Below are positions 24,060 through 35,926 of a stretch of DNA of 64,000 nucleotides, piece by piece. Origin of the DNA: Chamaecyparis obtusa (taxonomy: Eukaryota; Streptophyta; Pinopsida; Cupressales; Cupressaceae); the NCBI GenBank assembly GCA_027943335.1, contig BSBK01007035.1, positions 558,501-622,500 on the forward strand, written 5' to 3'. Below the pieces are notes generated by a model. The model saw only the letters and a list, made by a program, of their open reading frames with translations, searched no databases and was not told where the DNA came from. Each line of letters begins with the position of its first letter. Positions within the stretch are counted from its first letter, which is position 1. Made by a program: the position numbers and the translations under genes.

Positions 24060-25840
24060 TTGATTTCTTGTGACCTAACGACTACACTTAGTCTCCCAGT
24101 CGCTCAAAGACTTGGTGCTTTTTCAATAGTTTCAGAGATCTAGCAAATAAAGGAAAATCTTCAATCGCTAGATGATTTTATCTTTCTAAATTCTATATAA
24201 AGACCCGACGACTATAGTCAAAAATCATAGTCACTGAATGATTTGGCCTTTTATGATTTTGTCTCGCGATCTAGTGACCTTTTGAAACTTTAATTTTTCA
24301 TTCTGAGACCTAGAAACTATAGTCTATCCCCCAGTCGCTGCAAAATGTATCACTTATTAATCTTATTCTGAGACTTGGTGACAAACATCTTTCCAAAGTC
24401 TCAATAGCTTTTCTTCTCATTGAGAGACTTGACAACTAGTAGTGAGTCTCTTAATCGCTAGAACTTGTTGAATTTTCAAAGTTTTTCTGGAGACTACCTG
24501 ACTTTGGCTATCTAGAGACCTGGCGATTGAAAATAAGTCACTTAATCACTGGAACTCTTAGTAAATCCTGACTTCTTCTTGTGACTTCACGACCATTGTT
24601 AGATCTAAATCTAATGGTAGTCGCCTAATCTCATGAACTTTATTCTGACTTTGACTTTCTGAAGAGACCTAGAGGCTGAACGAATCTAGAGATCTAGCGA
24701 CTGAAGGTAGAATATCTTTGATTTATTGCTTCTGGAGACTCAGCGACTATAGTCCATCTCATAATCGCTAAGAGATTATTATTTCTTTATTTTATTTTGC
24801 GACCAATCAGGGATGAACACGCCATCAAATCTAGCAACTGGATCCATATTATTTTTCATTATTTTGACCTCGGCAAACATCTAACCCTTAGTCATCTGGT
24901 GATTATGCGACTGAAATCACCTCCTAGTCGCTTAATACTTTCTCTAACTTGGGTTTGATCTGGAGACTGGGTGACAAAGCAATTCTCATTGTCGCTGAAT
25001 TTTTTCCTGACCCATGGTTTGATTGGGAGATAACGCGACCACCACCCAATCAAAACTGCATCAACAGTTCATATTCATTCTGTTAAAACCTTTATCTTAA
25101 CTCATCATCTTCTGGCGAACACATGACTGAAGACATCTCACAGTCTCTTAATATTTTCCTTTACCCTCATTAAATTCAGAGACCAAGCGAAAGCCTTTGT
25201 TGGCCAAGTCGCCACATAATTTGTTTAACTTGAGTTAGATTATGATATTAAGTGCTAACCGTTGATCTTTTCTTCATCCTATGGTCCTCGCTGAGTCGCT
25301 TGATACTTTGTAACTTAACCACTACATCACGAGATCAAGAGATAACCGTGTCACCGGATCGCTGAATGTTTGAAACATAACTGTCATAATTGGGAGAATA
25401 CGCGACCACTGCAATCACTGGATCGTTGGATAAATAGACTAACCGCTCGAGAACCTGGAGACCTGGCGACTGAAGGAGAATATACCATTATTTTTCATTT
25501 GGAGACTCAACGACTAAAGAGAAGTCTCACAATCGCTGAATACTTTATCACTTCATCATTTTATTTAGAGATCGCCCGACTGAAGGTATTTTTGATCTCG
25601 AGACTGGGCAACTATAGCTACCTTCAAAACATTTATTAGTATAGTCGCTAGATCTCATAATTCTCCATGGGGTCATTCAGAGACTACCCGACTAAAGGAA
25701 CTTCACTGAGTCTCATGAAGGAAATGAATATTCTCAACACTTAAAGAGATCGCGCAACAAAGGGTTTTGGGGAATCGCCAGACTAAAAGGAATATGCTGA
25801 AATCATTAGGAGACTGAGCGACTAACGGGGAAAAGCAAAG
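24060..25840. repeat. Array of alternating inverted GCGACT/AGTCGC motifs
   Basis: At least two dozen degenerate copies of an opening word, approximately GGAGACNNNGCGACTNNAG, alternate with its near reverse complement, approximately AATCGCTGAAT, every 60-110 bases. Opening and closing words face each other and can pair across loops of 10-25 bases, for example GCGACT at 24907-24912 with AGTCGC at 24926-24931, and AGCGACTAT at 24742-24750 with ATAATCGCT at 24761-24769. Shorter arrays with the same words occur in the G and H LTRs. No protein is encoded. Function is unknown. Confidence 0.75.
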
Positions 25841-28800
25841 CACACATGCTTAAAGGCCTTTTTAAGTGATTTGAAAAAGGTAACAACAAAATAGAACCTG
25901 GTTAGGCTTTTCTAAGATTTTTTGGACCTTCAGAAGTATTTAGGACCTAGCACTTAGGGTTTCTCACTATTATGAACATATTTCAAGCTCTGGGACATGA
26001 AATTTTGCAAGAGATTTATCACAAAAATAGGAAAAACTTTCAAAGAAGCAAAAATTAAAATGCAACTTTGAAAACTGAAAATACTACCAACAAATTGAAC
26101 TACAACCCTTTAGCATAGTCTCACTTTTAAATGCATCAAACCCTACAAATGCAAAAAGAAAAGAAAATAAACAATTAAACTTCTAAATTATTTAGATTAT
26201 AATTTATCGAAAATATATATTGAGAGCATATATATGTGTATACATATAGATAATTGAATATTACCGTGCATTAAGATCCCTATTTCATGGCCATGACAAA
26301 CTTAGAATGAGATGGTGATTGCTGGTATAAGAACCCTCCAATGATTCTTGTCGCACTTCCATGTTTTTTCGTTATTTCAGAATTATTATTACACAGATGA
26401 TGAGTCAATTTATGACCAACTTTGTGGCACTCATGGCTAATCGACACAAAACACACTACGAACATTACCCATTAACAATGACTTCATTATACGATGTTAA
26501 ACCGATCATATTATGACGAGATAAATCATGTGGTTTGCAGGAACATAAGCTGATTTATTTTCATCATATCACATAAGTAGACTTATGATTACCGGAACAA
26601 AAGAAGGCTTGTAGTGAATGCTTATGGGATAATGCTCAACAGATAAAGCACCAAAGGTGTTCGAATCAATGTGATTGTGGGTATTAAGCACTAAATCACA
26701 ACTTTTATTCACTTCAATCATATTGTGCTGATAAACAATCTGTGACTGAATAGACCACGTGGATTCCAGTCAAGGATTCCTGTGGGAAACCTGAAAGCCA
26801 TCATTCTTCCCATCTTATCTCCTCTGCTTTGCCACCATCAACCTGACATTTCCCATGCAAAATCACAGGGGAATCTTAGATCTACAATTAAAACATTGGA
26901 AAACAAATACGTAACGTTGGGAAAAGAATGGAAAAGTAGTTATATTCTTTCAAGAGACATCTAATAGATTATTTCAATTTTTCCAATTCGTTTGTCCTGA
27001 AAGAGCAGCTTGATGAGATCTTTGTCTTGTGAAAAGTAGTGAAGACGCATCATTACTTTAAGACAAGAATACGAACGTTTTCTTACATTGATATGAGACA
27101 GTAAAAGCTGTGCTGGCTCAGCCGACAGTACTGCACGCGCATCCCCACCTGACTAAACTTTTACGTTGTCTTTTCCTTCCAGGACTTCTGTTAAAAAAAA
27201 TACTTGGCTGGTGTTTTTAAACTATACAAAACCTGCTGAAAAGTGTCGTTTTGAGAGAATACAGTACATCACTGGTAATGAAAAAGTAGGGAATATTTCA
27301 CTGTATATCTTTAACTCTCATTGATCTCAGTGCTTGCTTAATAACATTAAAGTGACTTTTTTGTACGTCGTATTTCTGAGATGAAAGTGGTGTTCAGATT
27401 GCTGCTCCTTTTTCAACCACGTGAAAGTATGTGCAGGTTTGTATTTCCGATGACTGTGTTTGGAGGCTTGTTAACTCTGGGTATTATTATTTCTAAGTGT
27501 TTATCTGTATAATGTTCGATTAAGAATCAAATCTAGGTAGATTTTATATGAATATGGTAAGAACTTTTATATCTGACACTAGAAAAATAAATTATTCATG
27601 TATAAATGGTAATTACATTCATTTTAAATAGAGGTTAAGTTATATTGTAAATAAATAAAGGTTTTATGAGGATGATCTGCGATAATTGATTTAAGTGCAT
27701 GATGATTTAGTTAAAAGAGTTGAGGTAAATTATGTACACATTTTATTGGAAAAAATGTAGAAAGGATAGTGATGACGTCTTGAATTGATTTACAACCTCT
27801 AGAAAATTAATGGTTTTAGTTTAATCACTTGCTTTAGGAAATGATAAAGGTTGATTCTGATTGTTGTAGTGTTGATTCTTATTATTGTGAATCATAACTA
27901 CCATGCAAAATTGACTTGTTTTGTGCAAGATTGAAATAGTAAAAGGTATGCTTAAAAATGAAATCCTTCCTTCCTCTATATATTTGATTTTTTCATGGTG
28001 GTGACTAGAGCCATTGTTGAACAACTTGTTAACTCACTCGTATTATGTCTCATATACACACCTAGCCTTTCCACTTTATCAATTGAGAACTACATTTTGA
28101 AGCTTTGGTCCTTTCTTCACTTGTTTTTCTTCATTTTTAAACATTGCAAAACTTGTTCTCATTTTGCATTTTGTCATTAGTGAAAAGGAGGGATTTAGTG
28201 TCACTAGTTTTAGGATGCAAAGTAAGGATCAATTCCAATCCCTCTTGATTTTCATGATGGAACAATCATTTTGGCCCAACTTGAGTCCCTTAAGGGAGAT
28301 AATCATTGATTATTGATATTTTAATTTTGAGATTGATATGATTAGATATGATAATGAAAAGAAATGATGCAAGAAAAAGGTAAAGTGATAAAAAATTGAC
28401 AAAAATCATCATTAATTGGAAGATACATAATTGTAATGCAAAATTTTATATCATATCTAGAAATAGGATGTAAAAAGGAACCCGTCATTGAGATCTAGGC
28501 TTAAAAGTGCCAATCTATAGAGTGAAACGCCATAGACTAGAGGTGTCTTTTTCAACTTTAATGTGTGGATTCTACATTAGGGTTCTTCGTAGATCATTCC
28601 CAAGATCTTGACTAAAAAGTATCAGTCACTAGAGCGATGCTCATTAGACCATGGTTTTCTACCAATTCAAAATATAAAACAATTTATCTCATTCTATTAT
28701 CTATGAATCATAAACTCTTTTCCATCAAATCAAGATATTACACATAAAAAAGAGGGGAAGTGTGTTGTATTCTATAGGGGGTTTCCTAAGTCAAACCCTA

Positions 28801-29494
28801 GGTAGAAAATAAACTCCAGTCAAATAATGATGATTAGATAAGATAAGTTAATTTTAGTAGAGTAGAGGCTAAATTTAAAAAAAAAGCTAAGTTGACAAGA
28901 TTATAACTTTGGATTGATAATGGTGGTGATAAAATGCTCTTTGGGTAAGGTCTTCAAGGGTTGATGTCATAACATGGCATGACAAGATAACATCAATAAT
29001 AAAGATACATTTTTATATAGAATGGTGTAGCTTACTACTCCATAATACTCACTTATAAAGAAATTTTCTCATAATGATTTCTCTAGGATGTACTTATAAT
29101 TTTAGTATTTGAGAATAAATTATTGAGTATGTAGTTATGTAGATTTTGCAAGGTATTTCATAAATTAGGGTAAACAGGAAATGACACTCCAACACATATA
29201 AATTTGGACCTATTTTGGGAGGACTATAGTGTTCGGCATGTTAGTTCACCCAAAATAAGATGAAATAAAAGCATGTGTAGATTATAAGGGCACATAGTAC
29301 AATCCATCTCATCACATTATGAGCTTATAATAATATTTTGGTCATGACAAGACCAAAAAGAGACTTCACATGAGATATAAGAGGGAACACTAAATAAAGG
29401 GCCCAAAAAGGAGTGTAAAGTTATAAAGAATTACAATATATGGCACTACATTTAAAAATCACTTTAGTAGTATTGTGTACATATACTCATACTG
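25841..29494. other. Non-repetitive-looking intergenic DNA
   Basis: No similarity to the other parts of the window was noticed. The stretch 26300-27520 has fewer homopolymers and a more gene-like base mix than its surroundings. Frames such as 26782-26964 (+) have no recognisable domain. The right third is AT-rich with many ATGAT words. No tRNA or other RNA gene was recognised. Confidence 0.4.
27222..27512 (+). other. Possible promoter and short first exon (weak)
   Basis: A TATA-like CTATACAAAA near 27222 is followed at 27381 by an ATG opening a 43-codon frame (27381-27512) with a basic start and a hydrophobic run (MKVVFRLLLLF), which looks like a signal-peptide start. An AG|GTTTGT splice-donor-like site occurs near 27434. 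No downstream exon could be identified. I list it because it is the only place in the window where the sequence resembles a host gene start. Confidence 0.12.
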
Positions 29495-29510
29495 GGAGAG
29501 AGAGAGAGAG
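29495..29510. repeat. (GA)n tract, left part, includes target site of element D
   Basis: Left remnant of a GA microsatellite split by element D; the last five bases GAGAG (29506-29510) serve as the left target duplication. The right part is 35875-35924. Confidence 0.95.
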
Positions 29511-30369
29511 TGATGAAGGGTGCTCCCCTTAATGCCACAAACACATAACAGAAATAGAGAAACAACAACAATAATATGCAAGAACAGAAAATTGGCTTCT
29601 TATTATCTCCACAAATGTGGAATTACAAACTTTCAGAATTACAATATGCAAAGCCACATGGGCATTCCCTTACAATATTCTTTAGGAAAAAGCCTCGAAT
29701 CAATACCCAGATCTACTACCCAGAACTATTCTGAACTGCCTAAGACAATAATACAGCCTTCCTTATATAGGCAATTTTCCACCGCCTGGGAAGGTTCCAG
29801 AATTTTAGCCAATAAGGCCGACCAACTTAGAATTATTTTATTTTACATTTTATTACATCATAGTCGGCTCAAGATAACCTTTGAAACCCGAACAGAAATT
29901 TTGAAGAAAATTATTTTCTGCCATTTCGGGTGGCCCAACTTCCGAAAACCATAAGTCCTCACCAGTTGACCCGATCGGCTATTATAACCCCATTTCAAAA
30001 ATGCCACGAAGCGCTCTACAGGCCTGACCGGCGCAAGCGCTTGTCACCCAAATTTTTGACCTCATCCGGGGCCTCTAAAGCCTTCAAAACTGAGTCCAAA
30101 GTTTATGTACCCTGCTGCCAATACCGAAAACCTTCAATATCTCCCAATATACACTTGATCTGGCAATGAAACTTTACTGGCAGACTTATATGACCAAAAT
30201 GAACCTCCAAGAAAGAAATCAGATCATTCTGAGCACATACGAAAATTACCAAAAATAGTAACTTTCCATAAATAGCAGCTCTGTATGGGATAGCCCTTAT
30301 TGAATTCAAAAATAGAAATATTTTTGGGTGATGCAAGATTGCTCTTACACCCAGGATGCTCCTGCATCA
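29511..30369 (-). repeat. Element D 3' LTR
   Basis: 859 bases with 5-base terminal inverted repeats TGATG/CATCA. It contains CTATATAAGG on the minus strand at 29761-29770, equivalent to the promoter TATA of the other LTR. No clear polypurine tract precedes it on the minus strand (CCCTTGGTGTC), which is unusual. Confidence 0.97.
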
Positions 30370-30407
30370 GACACCAAGGGTAATTTGAGAAGTGACCCTG
30401 TGACGAC

Positions 30408-30620
30408 TCAGGTGTGCAGAGGAAAACCAAGACGGCTAACCTCCTCCTTCGTTAGCCATGATGAATCTTCAACAGGTCATCCTTTCCACTTGACCAGATA
30501 TTCTTCATATGTTCTATTCCTTGTGCTTCTACCAACACGACTGTCCAGTATATCTTCGATCTCCTTAGTGTCTGAACTAGTTGCTAGAATACTCCACTGT
30601 GCTGATGTGATCTCATCTTC
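30408..30620 (-). pseudogene. Element D chromodomain
   Basis: C-terminal chromodomain of the integrase. EDILDSRVGRS and EEYLVKWKG are followed by a TGA at 30477-30479, where the family has Trp (KWKGWP), then PVEDSSWL to a natural-looking stop at 30408-30410. Chromodomains of this class are thought to steer integration toward particular chromatin. The stop would remove the aromatic cage end of the fold. Confidence 0.88.
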
Positions 30621-31859
30621 AACACCTCCTTCATGATACTCTGTCAGATCTGAAATGTTAAACACTGGTGAAATATTTAGCTCAGTAGGCAATTCTACCT
30701 CATATGCATTTCCTGAGTCATGTTTCTTTAGTATCCTACATGGTCCAAACTTCTTCATTTTCAGCTTGTTATATGTACCAACTGGAAACCGCTCCTTCCG
30801 CAAATGAACCATGACTTCATCACCAACCTGAAATTCCTTATACCTCCTTTTCTCATCTGCCTTAGCCTTATACTGTGCGTTCATCTTGGTAATATGCTTC
30901 CTCACCTCCCCATGGATGTTCTTCAAGTGTTCTGCAAAATCTTCAGCTTCAGCACTACTTATTTCTCCTTTATCTATCTTCCTCAATTCAGATGCATTTC
31001 TCGGGCTACTTCCATATACAATCTGGAATGGTGATTTACCAGTGCTCCTGTTGACAGAATTATTGTATGCAAATTCCTCCTGTGGTAAAATCAAATCCCA
31101 TCCTGTTGGCTTATCTCCAACCAAACATCTTAGCAAGTTCCCCAAACTCCTATTCACTACTTCTGTCTGTCCATCAGTCTGTGGATGATGTGATGAACTG
31201 AACTTCAAATCTATCTTCAACTTCTTCCACAACGTACGCCAGAAATATCCAACAAACTTAGTGTCCCGATCTGAAACTATGGTCTTTGGCAAGCCATGAA
31301 GTCTCACTACTTCTCTGAAAAACAATTCTGCTACATGAACAGCATCATTAGTCTTCTTGTAGGGAATGAAATGTGCCATCTTTGAAAATCTATCAACCAC
31401 TACAAAAATTGAATCATGTCCCCGCTGAGTCCTCGGTAAACCAAGAACAAAGTCCATGCTGATATCCTCCCAAGGCTTCTCTGGTACAGGTAATGGCTGA
31501 TACAATCCTGTATTCTGCTTCACTCCTTTCGCCATCTGACATACTCTGCAACTCTATACAAACTTCTTCACATCTTGCTGCAACTGTGGCCAATAATAAT
31601 TCTCACTAACCAAACCAAGGGTTTTATCACGACCAAAATGTCCAGCCAATCCTCCACTATGCTTCTCCTTGATGAGATTCTCCCTAATAGAACTTCGTGG
31701 AATGCACAACTGACTCCCTCTGAATAGCATATCATCCTGGATGATGAAATCCAACCATTTCGTCCTGTCTAGAGTAACAGGTTCTGTACAAGCTTTCCAA
31801 GCTTCACCAAAATCAGGATCCTCTGGATACAAATTCTTGAGTTCCTTGAACCCAACCAC
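30621..31859 (-). pseudogene. Element D integrase
   Basis: Zinc-binding N-terminal region (HSGGLAGHFG ... SCRVC) with a TAG at 31554-31556 just before the Cys pair. The core has all three acidic residues visible: MDFVLGLP, IVSDRDTKF and HPQTDGQTEVVNR. A GPY/F-like tail follows (KKFGPCRILKK near 30750). A further stop, TAG at 31866-31868, lies between RNase H and integrase. The enzyme inserts element cDNA into the genome; apart from the stops the core looks sound. Confidence 0.95.
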
Positions 31860-31865
31860 TTCAAT

Positions 31866-33250
31866 CTACATTTCTGTCATCAATAATTGCCGTCTGCTAA
31901 GAGCATCTGCAACCTTATTAGACTTTCCACTCCTGTGTTTCAAAACAAATGTATAACTCTGCAAAAACTCAACCCATTTCAAATGCTTCTGATTCAACTT
32001 TCCTTGACTATTCAAATATTGCAAAGCTTGATGATCAGTATACAAAACAAACTCCTTAGGAAGCAGATAATGTCTCCACTTCTTTAATGCCTGAACTATA
32101 GCATAAAATTCCTGATCATAAACATAATATTTTCTTTTGGCATCATTTAACTTCTCACTGAAATAAGCAATAGGTTTACCTTCTTGGCTCATAACAGCTC
32201 CTATTGCAGTACCACTAGCATCACAATCTACTTGAAACACCTTATTAAAATCTGGAAGTGCTAAAATGGGTTGTTCTGTAACTTTTTGTTTCAACAATTG
32301 AAAACTCTTTTCTGCCCCATTAGTCCACTTAAACTCTTTTCTATCCCCTCTCATTGTTTCAGTCAAGGGACCACAAATACTGCTAAAATTTTTGATAAAG
32401 TTTCTGTAAAAGCTAGCCAAACCATGAAAAGATCTTACCTCATTAGCACTCCTTGGAGTAGGCCATTCAAGGATAGCCTGTACCTTCTCTAGGTCCATTT
32501 TTAGACCTTCTCCTGAAACTACAAACCCCAAATACACCAACTCTTTCTTCACAAAACTACACTTCTTCAAAATTAATCAACAATTTCTCTTCTCTCAACT
32601 TCTCAAATACCATACGAATATGCATCATATGCTCATCCAATATCTTACTAAAGATCAAAATATCATCTAGGTAAACAATGACAAACTTACCCAGAAATTC
32701 TTTCAGAACCTCGTTCATGAGCTGCATGAAAGTGCTCGGTGCATTGGTTAGCCCAAAAGGCATGACTAACCACTCATACAGTCCTTCCTTTGTCTTGAAG
32801 GCAGTCTTCCATTCATCTCCTTCTCTGATCCGAATCTGATGATATCCACTCTTCAGATCTATCTTTGAGAAATACACAGCTCCACTCAAACAGTCCATAA
32901 TATCATCCATTCGTGGCAATGGAAACCTGTACTTGATTGTGATCTTGTTTATTGCCCTAGAATCTGTACACATCCTCCATTCTCCATTCTTCTTTGGTGC
33001 TAATACCGTTGGTACAGCACAGGGACTCAGACTCTCACGGAATCCTTTCTGTAACAACTCATGCACTTGTCTGTTCAACTCCTCACTTTCTGCAGGTGTC
33101 ATTCTGTGTGCTGCCTTATTCGGCAAACTCACTCCTGGGATCAAGTCCATCTGATGACTGATCTTTCTGATTGGTGGTAATCCATCAGGCATGTTATCAG
33201 ATACAATATCCTGAAACTCATTCAACAAATCTGCAACTTCTACAGGAACA
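31866..33250 (-). pseudogene. Element D reverse transcriptase and RNase H
   Basis: RT motifs in order: PKKNGEWRMCTDSRAIN, PLPRMDDIMD, YFSKIDLKSGYHQIRI, MPFGLTNAPSTFM and the active site VIVYLDDILIFS. One extra base in a run of four A on the plus strand at 32569-32572 shifts the frame at the end of RT. RNase H follows in the new frame with VDCDASGTAIG, YVYDQEFYAI, YTDHQAL and HRSGKSNKVADALSRR. Together they copy element RNA into DNA. Confidence 0.96.
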
Positions 33251-33876
33251 TCTTCTACTTCCTCTTTACCAGCTTTTGGAATTAAAGCAAAACATAAATG
33301 CTCATGCCTCATACCATCTAGGAAATTTCTTCCATCAACAAAAGTTATCCTTGCATTACCACATACCTTTTCTTCGGTCTCCTTCAATGGTTTTAGCTTA
33401 TGTCGCACTCCATCCTTTGTCAGGGAATAGGTATTTGCATGGCCATCATGTACAGCACATCTGTCAAACTGCCATGGTCTACCCAAGAACATATGACATG
33501 CATCCATAGATATGATATCACACAGTACCTCATCTTGGTATCCGCCAATCTTGAACTTCACCAGACATTGTTCATTGACCATGACCTTGTGGTCATCCTG
33601 TACCCAGGCAATCTGATATGGATGTGGGTGTTTCTGTCTCTTGAGCTTCAACTTTGTCACCATCTCTTCTGACACCAAATTGTCAGTGCTTCCACTATCG
33701 ATAATCACATCACAACATTTACCTTCACACTTGCACCTGGTGCGAAACAAGCTCCTCCTTTGCTCAGGTTCATTCTCACCACTCAACATGACTCTTCTGT
33801 TAATCAACGTTTCTCCTCTTTCAGCATCTTCAGAATTTGATGATCTGGCATCTTCATCTACATGTGCAACTCTGGC
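33251..33876 (-). pseudogene. Element D protease
   Basis: Retroviral-type aspartic protease with the active site DVIIDSGSTDNLVS near 33715-33670 and a second strand region CHMFLGRPW near 33490. It is preceded by a Cys-rich CKCEGKCC. It cleaves the gag-pol precursor. It lies in frame with gag, separated by TAG at 33877-33879. Confidence 0.9.
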
Positions 33877-33879
33877 CTA

Positions 33880-34944
33880 GCCTTCATTTCTCTTGTCTAT
33901 TCTGCCTTGGCGCTGAGGACATTCAAATGCTCTATGACCTTCTTCTCCACAGTGAAAACATGTTCCACGGAAGCCACCTCTTCCAGATCCTTGTCCTCTT
34001 CCTCTTCCTCTCTGATCTCTATTATTCTGATCTTGGAAATGATTGGAATTATTTCCTCGCTGATTCTGACTGCTACTGGCCTCATCCTTCTTTTTCAGAT
34101 CTTCATTTTGGCCACCATATGACCGTCCACCAGATCGTCCACCACGACCTCTTCCATTTTGTCTGCTCTCAAACTTCTTGTTCAGCTTTTCCTCTACTTT
34201 TAGGGCAAACTGGTATGCCTCTTCAATACTGTTCATTCGAACCAGATTCAACTCCTCCTGAATGCTTGGCCTTAAGCCATTAAGGTATTGGGCAACTTTC
34301 TCCTTATCAGCTTCTGCATGGCCTGTTCTGATGAGAAGTCGGTAGAACTCCTCTGTATACTCTTGAACAGATCTTCCCGCTTGCTTCAAACTCTGCATTT
34401 TCTTCAGTAGGTCAAGCTCATAATCAACAGGAATGAACTATCGCTTCAATTTATCCACCATCCGATCCCATCTTGTGATTTTATCTTTCCCTCTTCTATT
34501 TCGCTCTAATTGAATTTCTTGCCACCAAATCTTCGCATGACCTTTCAATCTGGCCTTCACAAATTTGACCCTATCAGGATCCTCAACATCTTCGTACTCA
34601 AAATATTCCTCACATTCATTGATCCAGTCGATCAATTCCTCTGGGTTAAGATTTCTAGAAAATGTAGGAACCTCAATCTTAGGTCTTTTCCCAATCTTGG
34701 AAATCGCCCGAAAAAGTCTTTCTTCCTCCTGGTTCACAATTTCAACTTCTCCTGCTTGATATTCTTCTTCGGCTTCATCCTCGCTTTCATCTCTGACATT
34801 AAGATTCATTCCTCTGTGAATCTCTTCTTGCAATGCTCGCACTTGTCTCTGCAGCTCTCTAACCTCAGGTGTTACAACACCAGCTCTTCCGCCACGTTCT
34901 CTTCGTGGAGGCATTTTCATGATGCACGCTGAAACCCTAGCCAC
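33880..34944 (-). pseudogene. Element D gag
   Basis: Retrotrans_gag protein. The longest frame opens at 34944, but the Met at 34912-34914 (MPPRRERGG) looks like the usual start for such proteins. An acidic coiled region is followed by EELIDWINECEEYFEYE and AKIWWQEIQLERNRRG, a TAG at 34438-34440 in place of a likely Gln, then LKQAGRSVQEYTEEFYRL, an Arg-Gly-rich tract and one zinc knuckle CFHCGEEGHRAFEC near 33960-33915. It forms the particle and binds RNA. Confidence 0.95.
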
Positions 34945-35001
34945 GGTCCTGGTGCAAACTGCCTCACAGTCGGCGATCTATTTACACACTCAAGAAAACC
35001 T

Positions 35002-35013
35002 GCTCTGATACCA
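35002..35013 (-). promoter_or_regulatory. Primer-binding site of element D (initiator tRNA-Met)
   Basis: The minus strand reads TGGTATCAGAGC, a perfect match to the canonical plant initiator tRNA-Met site, two bases from the 5' LTR end. Confidence 0.98.
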
Positions 35014-35015
35014 CC

Positions 35016-35870
35016 TGATGAAGGGTGCTCCCCTTAATGCCACAAACACATAACAGAAATAGAGAAACAACAACAATAATATGCAAGAACAGAAAATTGG
35101 CTTCTTATTATCTCCACAAATGTGGAATTACAAACTTTCAGAATTACAATATGCAAAGCCACATGGGCATTCCCTTACAATATTCTTTAGGACAAAGTTT
35201 CGAATCAATACCCAGATCTACTACCCAGAACTATTCTGAACTGCCTAAGACAATAATACAGCCTTCCTTATATAGGCAATTTTTCACCGCCTGGGAAGGT
35301 TCCAGAATTTTAGCCAATAAGGCCGACCAACTTAGAATTATTTTATTTTACATTTTATTACATCATAGTCGGCTCAAGATAACCTTTGAAACCCGAATAG
35401 AAATTTTGAAGAAAATTATTTTCTGCCATTTCGGGTGGCCCAACTTCCGAAGACCATAAGTCATCACCAGTTGACCCGATCGGCTATTATAACCCCATTT
35501 TGGAAACGCCACGAAGCGCTCTACAGGCTTGACTAGCACAAGCGCCCATCACCCAAATTTTCAACGTCATCCGGGGCCTCTAAAGCCTTCAAAACTGAGT
35601 CCAAAGTTTCTGTACCCTGCTGCCAATACCGAAAACCTTCAATATCTCCCAATATACACTTGATCTGGCAATGAAACTTTACTGGCAGACTTATATGACC
35701 AAAATGAACCTCCAAGAAAGAAATCAGATAATTCTGAGCACATACGAAAATTACCAAAAATAGTAACTTTCCATAAATAGCAGCTCTGCACGGGATAGCC
35801 CTTATTGAATTCAAAAATAGAAATATTTTTGGGTGATGCAAGGTTGCTCTTACACCCAGGATGCTCCTGC

Positions 35871-35874
<4 letters not shown>
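35016..35874 (-). repeat. Element D 5' LTR
   Basis: 859 bases, the same length as the 3' LTR. It drives transcription leftward. Confidence 0.97.
35266..35275 (-). promoter_or_regulatory. TATA box of element D 5' LTR
   Basis: The minus strand reads CTATATAAGG, a strong plant TATA box, about 600 bases into the LTR and conserved in the other copy at 29761-29770. Confidence 0.75.

Positions 35875-35924
<50 letters not shown>
35875..35924. repeat. (GA)n tract, right part, with target site of element D
   Basis: Fifty bases of pure GA. The first five, GAGAG, are the right target duplication. Because the target itself is repetitive, the exact integration base cannot be fixed. Confidence 0.97.

Positions 35925-35926
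<2 letters not shown>

Larger units (their letters stand above)
29511..35874 (-). mobile_element. Element D: Ty3/gypsy chromovirus, nearly intact
   Basis: Two 859-base LTRs (29511-30369, 35016-35874), each TGATG...CATCA on the plus strand, flanked by GAGAG on both sides. The primer site is a perfect initiator tRNA-Met match. On the minus strand it encodes gag, protease, RT, RNase H, integrase and a C-terminal chromodomain, in the gypsy order. About 26 LTR differences by eye (about 97% identity) make it one of the younger insertions here. Five in-frame stops and one single-base frameshift disable it. Confidence 0.98.

Noticed and set aside
33641..34283. Plus-strand frames opposite element D gag and protease
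   Set aside because: Antisense shadows of the coding minus strand, no independent support.
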